Shown one piece after another: positions 5,874 through 12,032 of a stretch of DNA of 12,694 nucleotides. This DNA is from CAYFMH01 sp964344165 (lineage in GTDB: Bacteria > Patescibacteriota > Gracilibacteria > UBA4473). Every line of letters begins with the position of its first letter. Position 1 is the first letter of the stretch. A model generated the notes under the pieces. That model was not told the origin of the DNA. It saw only the letters and a program-made list of their open reading frames with translations, and did no database searches. The translations under genes were made by a program, and so were the position numbers. The stretch is taken from NCBI GenBank assembly GCA_964344165.1, contig CAYFMH010000050.1, positions 1 through 12,694 on the forward strand, given 5' to 3'.

Positions 5874-7634
5874 ATGCATAATCCTACGCACGCAATGAAA
5901 AAGGTACTAGTCCCTGGGTCCAAATCTGCTTCCAATCGAGCGTTGGTCCTGGCAGCGATTTCTGATGAACCAACCATTCTTCGAAATGTGCTTGAGGCGG
6001 ATGATATTCGATTTCTTCGGTCCGCTTTGATGAACTTTGGGGTAAAATTTGAGAACCTGGGAAACAATGACTGGAAAGTAATATCTCCAAAAACCTTGGA
6101 AGGGAGTAATTCAGATAATTTTATCGGAAATGGGGGGACACCGGCTCGATTTCTCGTGGCTTTGTCACTTATCATGCAGGGAAATTATACCTTGCGAGGG
6201 GTAGATCGGATGCATGAGCGGCCGTTTAGTGATCTTTTTGAAGCAATTGCTGAGATGAGAGTGGGGATTGAATATTTGGGAGAGGATGGGTATTTGCCAG
6301 CAAGATTTAGCCATACGGATAGTAGTACTCAAAATCCCTCAGTTCTTGCTTCGCGCGAACAGCTCCCTTCAATAAAGGGAGCGTTGAAACTTTCGGGGAA
6401 AGTTTCCTCCCAATTTCTAAGTGGATTACTTCTCATAGCACCGAAACTTGAACACGGTTTAGCAATTAAAATAAAAGATGAAATCCCATCACGACCGTAC
6501 GTGGAGATGACGGTGGAAATGTTGAAGATCTGGGGCGTGGAGGTGAAAGTTTCAGACGATTTTAAACACTTTCGAGTAGCCCCTGGGATTAAATCTCCCG
6601 GGGAGTTCCAAGTCCCCGGAGATTGTAGCTCTGCGAGTTATCCGATCGCGTATTCGATTCTTTCTCATACGCCAGTCAGTATCGAAAACTACGGAGCCAA
6701 AACCATGCAGGGGGATGAAAAATTTCTCGAAATTGCTGAAAAAACAGGAGCCAAAGTAAATCGAGTAGGGGAGCGAGTAGAGATAATCCCTCCTGAGGAG
6801 ATAAAACCGCTTGGAAAAGTGGATTTCAGCATGATGCCAGATGTCTCGATGACGGGGATGATTTTGGCAGCTTTTTCTGAAGGAGAATCCCACTTTGTTG
6901 GTCTCGAAAGTCTGAGAGTAAAAGAATGTGATCGGATTGCGGCCATGGCAGAGGGATTGGAACAATTAGGAATCAAATTACAAGTGACGAATGACGAATT
7001 ACAAATTGAAGGAGATTCAAAATTGAAGATTGAAGATTCTGAATTGAAGATTGACTCACATGATGATCATCGGATTGCGATGGTTTTTGGAATCATGCGA
7101 GCAGTTTTGAAGATGGATTTTGAAATATCTGATCCGGAGTGTGTGGCCAAATCTTGGCCGGATTTTTGGGTAGAATTGGCTGATTGGGGGAATGGCTTAA
7201 GAGAGGTTGCAGGAGTAATTGTCGCCAAATTACAAATGACAAATTCCAAATTACAAATTAAGGAATATTTAATCGTCAAAAAACCGAGGAAAGAGCATGC
7301 GTGGCAGTTTCCGCAGGGGGGTGTGGATGAGGGGGAAACTTTACTTCAAGCAGCAGAGAGAGAAGTACGAGAAGAGTGTGGAGCAGGTCTACAATTTAAA
7401 TTTTTGGATGACCTCCCTGTAGGGGAGTACAAGTACCTTTTCCCAGCAGATTTTAAGCGACACGAGGCAGAAATTGTGGGAGCAAAAGTTTCCTTTTTCT
7501 TAGCTGAATATGAAGGAGGTGAGGTAGAAGTAGATGAAAAGGAGATTGTGGAATACAAATGGGTAAAAAAAGAAGAATTGGCTGATTATTTTAATCCGGT
7601 TTATTGGGAAAAGGTGAAAAATTATTTCTCATAA
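5874..7634 (+). CDS. aroA: Fusion: EPSP synthase (AroA) plus C-terminal Nudix hydrolase
   Basis: 586 aa. Residues 1-440 are 3-phosphoshikimate 1-carboxyvinyltransferase (shikimate pathway, PEP plus shikimate-3-phosphate to EPSP). Key motifs are present: PGSKSASNR (14-22), GNGGTPAR (85-92), DRMHERP (111-117), SSQ (178-180), RPYVEM (207-212), MPDVSMT (321-327, catalytic Asp), RVKECDR (348-354), HDDHR (396-400) and AKSWPDFW (425-432). So it looks active. Residues about 444-586 are a Nudix domain with a perfect box from G482 to A504 (GGVDEGE, REVREECG). The WQFPQGG before it resembles RppH/Ap4A hydrolases. About 18 extra residues (about 150-168) come from a palindromic repeat, and a 12-residue KLQxTN-type repeat occurs at 368-379 and 452-463. 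ATG 5895 (M8) is an alternative start. The gene tail overlaps the converging methyltransferase gene by 13 bases. Confidence 0.95.
   Translation: MHNPTHAMKKVLVPGSKSASNRALVLAAISDEPTILRNVLEADDIRFLRSALMNFGVKFENLGNNDWKVISPKTLEGSNSDNFIGNGGTPARFLVALSLIMQGNYTLRGVDRMHERPFSDLFEAIAEMRVGIEYLGEDGYLPARFSHTDSSTQNPSVLASREQLPSIKGALKLSGKVSSQFLSGLLLIAPKLEHGLAIKIKDEIPSRPYVEMTVEMLKIWGVEVKVSDDFKHFRVAPGIKSPGEFQVPGDCSSASYPIAYSILSHTPVSIENYGAKTMQGDEKFLEIAEKTGAKVNRVGERVEIIPPEEIKPLGKVDFSMMPDVSMTGMILAAFSEGESHFVGLESLRVKECDRIAAMAEGLEQLGIKLQVTNDELQIEGDSKLKIEDSELKIDSHDDHRIAMVFGIMRAVLKMDFEISDPECVAKSWPDFWVELADWGNGLREVAGVIVAKLQMTNSKLQIKEYLIVKKPRKEHAWQFPQGGVDEGETLLQAAEREVREECGAGLQFKFLDDLPVGEYKYLFPADFKRHEAEIVGAKVSFFLAEYEGGEVEVDEKEIVEYKWVKKEELADYFNPVYWEKVKNYFS
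6330..6383 (+). repeat. Intragenic palindromic repeat, copy 2 (in aroA)
   Basis: It starts CAAAATCCCTCA like copy 1. It then has an imperfect GTTC...GAAC hairpin (6342-6360) and an 8-bp hairpin GCTCCCTT/AAGGGAGC (6362-6369, 6375-6382), and ends AAAGGGAGCG. It encodes QNPSVLASREQLPSIKGA in a loop just before the SSQ active-site segment, where E. coli AroA has a shorter connection. The reading frame stays intact. Confidence 0.85.
6974..7012 (+). repeat. AT-rich in-frame repeat, unit A (in aroA part)
   Basis: CAAATTACAAGTGACGAAT... encodes KLQVTNDELQIE. It matches 7226-7263 with a handful of differences and one indel, in the same reading frame. More repeats of GATTCAAAATTGAAGATTGAAG type run on to about 7055, encoding KLKIEDSELKID. 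Confidence 0.7.
7226..7263 (+). repeat. AT-rich in-frame repeat, unit B (in Nudix part)
   Basis: CAAATTACAAATGACAAATT... encodes KLQMTNSKLQIK, inserted between the first two strands of the Nudix fold (VAGVIV and EYLIVKKP). Sequences of this style also occur between genes at 2901-2945. Confidence 0.75.
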
Positions 7635-8146
7635 ATATAAATCCACGATTTCCCCTCTCGGATTTTTTCTTTTTCTTTGCATTCTTTCATTTGAAAAGCA
7701 TTGGAAACGACCTTTGCGCCTTTTTTGAGTTGGGGCCATTTCTCTATATAGAACCGTTTCATTAAATTTGGAAAAAGGTAGCAAAAAATAACATCGGCCC
7801 CAGAAAGATCTGAGTCATAAAAATTTTCACAGCGAAATTCGACTTTGTTTTTGTGAAATAGATTTTTGATTTTTCCTTGCCAGATAGGCGGGCGGAGCCG
7901 TTCGATGCCTACACATTTAGCCCCTTTTTTGGCGGCAAAAAAGAGAATTCTCCCGTCTCCGCAGCCCAGATCGTATACTTTTTGGCCTTTTTTGATTTTG
8001 GCGATTTCGACCATCTTTTTTGCGACCTTATTTCGACTTCGGACGAAGGGGACTCCAAGAAAAAAAGCTCCAATTGTATTATAAATAAAAATACTGAGGG
8101 CAAAGATGACGAGAATGAGTGGTGCCCAGAGGAGGATTTTTTCCAT
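7622..8146 (-). CDS. Membrane-anchored class I SAM-dependent methyltransferase
   Basis: 174 aa. One N-terminal transmembrane helix (about 6-32, LLWAPLILVIFALSIFIYN) anchors it. A short segment GVPFVRSRNKVAKKMVEIA (36-54) precedes a Rossmann core with SAM motif I VYDLGCGDGR (57-66) and acidic residue E77 after strand 2 (CVGIER). An aromatic/polar motif follows in ADVIFCYLFPNLM (about 117-129). The single helix, the G-x-P-F/Y-V segment and the DLGxGDGRI motif resemble the FAM173/ATPSCKMT-type lysine methyltransferases and their prokaryotic relatives. The substrate, perhaps a membrane protein lysine, is inference. The start at 8146 is supported by a TACAAT box 7 bases upstream. It is divergent from the AI-2E permease and converges on aroA. 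Confidence 0.85.
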   Translation of the reverse strand: MEKILLWAPLILVIFALSIFIYNTIGAFFLGVPFVRSRNKVAKKMVEIAKIKKGQKVYDLGCGDGRILFFAAKKGAKCVGIERLRPPIWQGKIKNLFHKNKVEFRCENFYDSDLSGADVIFCYLFPNLMKRFYIEKWPQLKKGAKVVSNAFQMKECKEKEKIREGKSWIYIYEK

Positions 8147-8153
8147 CGAAGGA

Positions 8154-8182
8154 ATTGTAGAAGATGTGGTTTTTTAGGTCTA
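8154..8182 (-). promoter_or_regulatory. Promoter for 7622-8146, apparently leaderless
   Basis: On the minus strand: TAGACC (8182-8177), 17 bases, TACAAT (8159-8154), then 7 bases to the ATG ending at 8146. The -10 is good and the -35 is poor. Confidence 0.4.
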
Positions 8183-8214
8183 TGTCATTTTCTGCTTGCT
8201 AAATTTCCTGTTTT

Positions 8215-8243
8215 TTGCCAATATTTTTCTGTAATTTTAATAC
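8215..8243 (+). promoter_or_regulatory. Possible promoter of the AI-2E permease gene
   Basis: TTGCCA (8215-8220), 17 bases, TAATAC (8238-8243); the ATG at 8253 is 9 bases on. An alternative -10, TACCTT (8241-8246), is 6 bases before the ATG. Either gives almost no leader. Confidence 0.35.
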
Positions 8244-8252
8244 CTTAATTAA

Positions 8253-9458
8253 ATGAAAAATTTATTGGATACTCTGACCGACAAATTTAAAGAAGTGCAG
8301 GAGAGAAAGAAAAATTACGAAGAAAATCAGAAAGCTCGAGAAATGTCTTTTCGGGATGGGAACGGAAATGGAGAAGTAGTAAAAGTAGAGCTTTCTGCTA
8401 AAACAATTATAAAAGTTTTGTTAATTGTGGCAGCTTTTTGGGCGGCTCAGCAGATTTTCTTTCAGATTCAGACGATCCTGATCATTGCGGCGATATCTTT
8501 CTTTTTGGCGATTGGTCTTGCTCCGATCGTGAGTGCGATCGAACGATGGAAGGTTCCTCGGCCTCTGGCGATTTTGTTGCTTTATGTTTTATTTTTAGGC
8601 GGCTTGGGGGTTTTGTTTGTAAAAATAATCCCGATCCTGGCAGAACAGCTTCTGGATATCGCTTATGATCTTCGCTCTTTTATCCTCAATAATGAGATAA
8701 AAGTTCCTTTTCTCCAGGGGATGCTAGAGCGATTTGGGGCGGAATTAAACCCAGAAGCCATGCAGGCTTGGATATCTGAGAATCTAGCCGTCATCTCCCA
8801 AAATCTTCAATCAGCGGCCGGATCTGCTTTTGGAGTGATGAGTCAGGTTTTTAAAGGGGTTTTTAACCTGATTTTTGCGATGGTACTTTTGTTTTTTATC
8901 CTCATGGAGCGAGAACAGATCGCCAATTTTGCTCTAGCACTTTTTCCCAAAAAAGATCGAGAATACATCCTCGAAAAGTCAGAAGTAATTCAGACAAAAA
9001 TGTCTCAGTGGCTGAGGGGGCAGGTGATTTTGATGTTTTCAGTGGGGACTTTTATGTATGTGGGGATGAAGATTTTGGAACTGACGCTTGGGATGAAATA
9101 CGCTGCAACCATCGGACTTTTGGCAGCTTTTATGGAGGTTTTTCCCTACATCGGAGTGATTATCACCGGACTTTTGGCGGGATTGATTGCGCTCAATATC
9201 AGTTGGGTAGTTTTGGTGGCAGTTTTGATCTGGATTGCGATTACACAGTTTCTTGAGGGAAATGTCCTTGTTCCAATTGTGATGGAAAAAGTTGTTGGAC
9301 TTTCTTCGGTAGCGACCTTACTTGCCCTGGCCGTCGGAGGTTTGCTTGGAAATGCTATCGGTGGTGTGCCGCTCTCCATCCTGGGTATGATTTTGGCGGT
9401 GCCGGTAGCGGCTTCGATTTCGATTTTTGTAGAAGAGTATGTAAATCGGAAAGGTTAA
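8253..9458 (+). CDS. AI-2E family transporter (PerM/UPF0118)
   Basis: 401 aa, somewhat longer than the usual 340-370 because of a charged, probably coiled-coil N terminus (about 1-45, KEVQERKKNYEENQKAREM). Membrane helices are evident at about 51-68, 70-90, 103-125, 205-220 and several from 250 to 395. Family-typical stretches include the FFLAIGLAPIVSAIE region (about 83-97), ATIGLLAAFMEVFPYIGVIITG (about 286-307), and EGNVLVPIVMEKVVGL followed by PLSILGMILAVPVAA near the C terminus. Family members export small molecules; autoinducer-2 export is known for a few, Na+/H+ exchange for others, and the substrate here cannot be told. It is followed 16 bases later by the GNAT gene on the same strand. 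Confidence 0.93.
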   Translation: MKNLLDTLTDKFKEVQERKKNYEENQKAREMSFRDGNGNGEVVKVELSAKTIIKVLLIVAAFWAAQQIFFQIQTILIIAAISFFLAIGLAPIVSAIERWKVPRPLAILLLYVLFLGGLGVLFVKIIPILAEQLLDIAYDLRSFILNNEIKVPFLQGMLERFGAELNPEAMQAWISENLAVISQNLQSAAGSAFGVMSQVFKGVFNLIFAMVLLFFILMEREQIANFALALFPKKDREYILEKSEVIQTKMSQWLRGQVILMFSVGTFMYVGMKILELTLGMKYAATIGLLAAFMEVFPYIGVIITGLLAGLIALNISWVVLVAVLIWIAITQFLEGNVLVPIVMEKVVGLSSVATLLALAVGGLLGNAIGGVPLSILGMILAVPVAASISIFVEEYVNRKG

Positions 9459-9474
9459 GTCTGTAAGGGTAAAT

Positions 9475-9939
9475 ATGAAAATCAGAAAATTTCAAACAAA
9501 AGACACAAAAGAAGCGGCTTTATTGGCACGGAATGTTTTTATGAAATATAACGGTTTGGATTATTTTGAAAAAGAAGGGGTAGAGAGAACGTTGATAGCA
9601 CTAGATCCTGAAAAAAATCCAAATTTATCAGAAGATTTCAAAAAAACTTCTATTTTTTATGTAGCGGAGGAGGGGAACAAAATCATTGGAATAATTAGAG
9701 GGACCAAGGAGCGGATGAATAGTTTTTTTGTTGATGAAAGTTATCAAAAAAAGGGAATAGGGAGAAAATTAGTCAGCAAATTTGAAGAAACTGCTAAAAA
9801 ATCGGGTTCTCAAAAAATAAAAGTTGAAGCCTCTCTATATGCGGTTCCTTTTTATCAAAAAGTGGGATATAAAAAATCGACCGGAATGAGGAATTTCAAA
9901 GGTCTTAAAGTTTTTCCGATGAGGAAGACATTGACTTAG
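9475..9939 (+). CDS. GNAT family N-acetyltransferase
   Basis: 154 aa, a single GNAT domain. The N-terminal strand and helix (MKIRKFQTKDTKEAALLARNVF) are typical. Motif A, the acetyl-CoA pyrophosphate loop, is QKKGIGRKLV at about 91-100, preceded by the conserved strand FVDESY. Motif B is AVPFYQKVGYKK at about 123-134, with the usual Tyr. It would transfer acetyl from acetyl-CoA to an amine; the acceptor is unknown. ATG 9475 has AAGGG five bases upstream, a weak Shine-Dalgarno, unlike the leaderless-looking genes here. This fits its position as second gene of an operon with the AI-2E permease. A terminator follows. Confidence 0.92.
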   Translation: MKIRKFQTKDTKEAALLARNVFMKYNGLDYFEKEGVERTLIALDPEKNPNLSEDFKKTSIFYVAEEGNKIIGIIRGTKERMNSFFVDESYQKKGIGRKLVSKFEETAKKSGSQKIKVEASLYAVPFYQKVGYKKSTGMRNFKGLKVFPMRKTLT

Positions 9940-9948
9940 ACAATGTTC

Positions 9949-9977
9949 TGCTTCTTATAAAGCAAAGCTTTTTTTTT
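9949..9977 (+). terminator. Intrinsic terminator of the permease-GNAT operon
   Basis: TGCTT/AAGCA (from 9949) or AAAGC-AAA-GCTTT (9959-9971) can form, followed by a run of about nine T. The two stems are alternatives sharing bases. Confidence 0.6.
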
Positions 9978-9984
9978 ACAATTG

Positions 9985-10010
9985 TGTTCCCAAGCTGGGG
10001 CTTGGGAACA
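9985..10010. repeat. REP-like palindrome, perfect 11-bp hairpin
   Basis: TGTTCCCAAGC (9985-9995), loop TGGG, GCTTGGGAACA (10000-10010). No T-run follows, so it is not a simple terminator. Hairpins of the GTTCCCAAGC/GCTTGGGAAC type are, from memory, dispersed in intergenic DNA of several phyla. Confidence 0.65.
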
Positions 10011-10074
10011 AGAACAACAAGAACAGTCCTCAAGATCTTCTTGGGAAAAAGAAAAAGAAGTAAAGCAGGAAAAT

Positions 10075-10102
10075 TTGACTTTTTATGTTTTTTTGTTAAT
10101 AA
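10075..10102 (+). promoter_or_regulatory. Promoter for 10130-10672
   Basis: TTGACT (10075-10080), a 16-base spacer, TAATAA (10097-10102). The predicted start near 10109 leaves a leader of about 21 bases without a clear Shine-Dalgarno. Confidence 0.45.
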
Positions 10103-10129
10103 AAACTTGTAATTTAAAATTCTTAAAAA

Positions 10130-10672
10130 ATGGGATACAAAAAACTACCAGCTTTAGCGCTTGCAGCAGCCTTATTCACCCCATCGGCAATGGCCGAAGA
10201 ACCACAAAAACCGGAACTTCAGCCAGTAGATCCGCTTCTGGTTGGTCAGGTACAGATGTGTGTTTTGGCTGGAGTAGAAGATACATCGGCACAGGTAAAA
10301 AGAATTACAACCCAGGATGAAACGCATGTCTATACGGTTTCTCTAGAAGAAGGAGATGGGGAAGATGGGAAAGAATTAACCAATTTGAGGTTGTTTCAAC
10401 GATTTGATCCTGAAAGTCTGAGTGCGGGGGGGACAGAACTTTTGGATGAAAATATTGATGGGGTAGTCGATAGATTTGCTGTCCCTGGAAGCTTTTTGAA
10501 ACCTGTTTCTGAGAGCTCTGATCCATCAAAAATACAACAAGACTACCAAGAAATGCTAAAAAATATCGCAGCAGCCTGTCGGACAGATGAACCAGAAGAA
10601 GATGGAGATAGAGAAGAGCAAAAAAAAGAAAAAAACGGAAGTTATCAGACCAAAGTAGCTGCTAAAAATTAA
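10130..10672 (+). CDS. Hypothetical exported protein, 180 aa, with two conserved cysteines
   Basis: I do not recognise the family. A clear signal peptide (GYKK, then hydrophobic 7-16) ends at SAMA-EE near residue 22. The mature protein is acidic. It has only two cysteines, C44 (in QVQMCVLAGV) and C150 (in DYQEMLKNIAAAC), likely a disulfide outside the membrane. An Asp-rich segment LLDENIDGVVD (104-114) resembles short calcium-binding loops. The C terminus (about 153-180) is a charged tail rich in Glu and Lys. The following gene encodes a protein with the same spacing logic (MRCVLGTG, then DYRAALMEVIANC), so the two look like tandem paralogues. The start ATG 10130 gives the proper signal peptide. 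Confidence 0.85.
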   Translation: MGYKKLPALALAAALFTPSAMAEEPQKPELQPVDPLLVGQVQMCVLAGVEDTSAQVKRITTQDETHVYTVSLEEGDGEDGKELTNLRLFQRFDPESLSAGGTELLDENIDGVVDRFAVPGSFLKPVSESSDPSKIQQDYQEMLKNIAAACRTDEPEEDGDREEQKKEKNGSYQTKVAAKN

Positions 10673-10675
10673 TTT

Positions 10676-10702
10676 TTGGCAAAAATTGAAAATGAGTAAA
10701 AT
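10676..10702 (+). promoter_or_regulatory. Possible promoter for 10709-11071, apparently leaderless
   Basis: TTGGCA (10676-10681), 15 bases, TAAAAT (10697-10702); the ATG at 10709 follows 6 bases later. The spacing is short, so the -35 is doubtful. Confidence 0.35.
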
Positions 10703-10708
10703 AAAGCC

Positions 10709-11071
10709 ATGGAAAAAAAGGTGCTTTTCCCAGCTATAGCGGCGTTGACCGTATGTGCTGGATGTGCTTCAGAACCCAAAAAAGAAGATGAGATAATGGT
10801 CGCTAAAATAACAAAAGCGATGCGGTGTGTTTTGGGAACTGGAAAAATGGAAAAACGAGTAATAACAGCTGGAAAGATTTTTTCTTTAAGGATTACTTCT
10901 GATGGAGATCAGATCTTGGGGCATTTTCCAGATGATTTGGAAGCGTATTATGGAGATTATAGAGCGGCATTGATGGAGGTTATTGCGAATTGTAATGTAG
11001 AGGTAAATCTATTTCCCTTCGAAAAACCAAAAAATTGGCTCCCCAGAGAAAAAAATGAATACTGGGTTTGA
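10709..11071 (+). CDS. Hypothetical lipoprotein-like exported protein, 120 aa, paralogue of 10130-10672
   Basis: I do not recognise the family. The N terminus MEKKVLFPAIAALTVCAGCAS is a signal sequence. C19 in CAGC-A could be lipidated, although Cys at -3 is atypical for a lipobox. The mature part has two further cysteines, C40 (KAMRCVLGTG) and C95 (DYRAALMEVIANC). It shares with its upstream neighbour the x-M-x-C-V-L motif, a following KR-x-I-T stretch and D-Y-x-x-x-L-x-x-x-x-x-x-C. It lacks the neighbour's Asp-rich insert and charged tail. It ends in TGA; reading that as glycine would run into the next gene, which supports TGA as stop. The gene lies 36 bases after its neighbour. Confidence 0.82.
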   Translation: MEKKVLFPAIAALTVCAGCASEPKKEDEIMVAKITKAMRCVLGTGKMEKRVITAGKIFSLRITSDGDQILGHFPDDLEAYYGDYRAALMEVIANCNVEVNLFPFEKPKNWLPREKNEYWV

Positions 11072-11099
11072 AAAAATTTTAAAAATTTCGCTTTTTACT

Positions 11100-11105
11100 T
11101 AGAAT
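11100..11105 (+). promoter_or_regulatory. -10-like box directly before 11112-12029
   Basis: TAGAAT with 6 bases to the ATG at 11112. There is no convincing -35 at the usual distance, so this is weak on its own, but it repeats the spacing seen at pyrF, 5268 and 10709. Confidence 0.3.
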
Positions 11106-11111
11106 GCTCTC

Positions 11112-12029
11112 ATGAAAACACTCCTTATTGGCAACTTTGGTGGTGAAAACTTAGGGGATGAATTAATTTTAAACGCAGGGCTCGAGTCCTACTCCGAGTC
11201 TATTGTGATGACCAATGATTCGGATTTTTCTCAGAATTTTTGTGAAACACAGTTTCAGACGGTGCCGTTTGTTCCAGTCGGGGTACGGAGTTTTTGTAAA
11301 TTCTTACTTTCTTCTGCTTATCGAAAACATTTTTCTAATATCCGAGATGAAGTAGAGCAGATTGTTTTTCCGGGAGGAGGGCTTTTTGCGATCAAATTTC
11401 AAGCTGTTTTGCATTGGTTTTTAGTTTTTTTATGGATACAAAAATTGTTCAAAAATAAGCCCATTATATTTGAAGGACAAGGAGTTGATCCCAATCTCAA
11501 TTGGATGGCAAAAAAAATGGTGAAATATGTTTTTTCTCGGGCAAAAAAAATTCAAGTTCGGGATGCTGCTTCTGGGGGAGCGTTGAGTGCTTTGGATATT
11601 AAAAATGTGGAAGTTGGAGAGGACGTAGTGGCCAAGTTTTTGCGAGAACAGCCTTTTTGGAAACCAAGTGCCAAGGGAGAAAAGATTGTGCTTTTAAATG
11701 CAATTTCAGAAGTTCCAAATTCATTATTTGAAAAAATTCAAGAAAAATACAACGATCATCAAATTATTTTTCTTGCCTTCCATGCCTCAGACAAAAAAAA
11801 CGCCCCTCATGATCTGGGTCGAGAAGTGTATTATCCGGTTTCAAAAACCGAACTGGCCAATCGGTTTGAAAAAGCTGATGTGGTGATCGGAGAGCGATTT
11901 CATTTTCTTATTTTTGGAGAATTTTTCTGTCAGAGCGAGGGGGCTTTTACCCTGAGAGAACCGTATTCGGTCAAAGTAAAAAACTTCACAGAAGTAAAGA
12001 AAATTAAAAACTTTGAGAAAGAGAATTAG
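11112..12029 (+). CDS. Polysaccharide pyruvyl transferase family protein (CsaB-like)
   Basis: 305 aa. The N terminus MKTLLIGNFGGENLGDELIL (residues 1-20) has the G-x-x-G-x-x-N-x-G-D-E signature of the family. FPGGGLF (86-92) is the second glycine-rich loop. KPIIFEGQGVDP (116-127) and the region AKKIQVRDAASGGAL (144-158) match the middle of CsaB-type proteins, and GERFHFLIFGEFF (260-272) the conserved G-x-R-x-H-x-L-I-F motif. Members transfer pyruvate from PEP onto cell-wall or exopolysaccharide sugars; CsaB pyruvylation anchors S-layer proteins in Gram-positive bacteria. A surface-glycan role here is inference. The domain looks complete but short for CsaB, so it may be a divergent subfamily. 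The stop is 3 bases from the converging TPR gene. Confidence 0.88.
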   Translation: MKTLLIGNFGGENLGDELILNAGLESYSESIVMTNDSDFSQNFCETQFQTVPFVPVGVRSFCKFLLSSAYRKHFSNIRDEVEQIVFPGGGLFAIKFQAVLHWFLVFLWIQKLFKNKPIIFEGQGVDPNLNWMAKKMVKYVFSRAKKIQVRDAASGGALSALDIKNVEVGEDVVAKFLREQPFWKPSAKGEKIVLLNAISEVPNSLFEKIQEKYNDHQIIFLAFHASDKKNAPHDLGREVYYPVSKTELANRFEKADVVIGERFHFLIFGEFFCQSEGAFTLREPYSVKVKNFTEVKKIKNFEKEN

Positions 12030-12032
12030 ATT

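Noticed and set aside
6595..6605. CTCCCGGGGAG palindrome in aroA
   Set aside because: It encodes the normal conserved SPGEF region of EPSP synthase and lacks the other parts of the repeat, so it is coincidental.
11069..11071. TGA read as glycine (Gracilibacteria code)
   Set aside because: Translation through this TGA would run out of frame into the next gene, and long genes here use no in-frame TGA.
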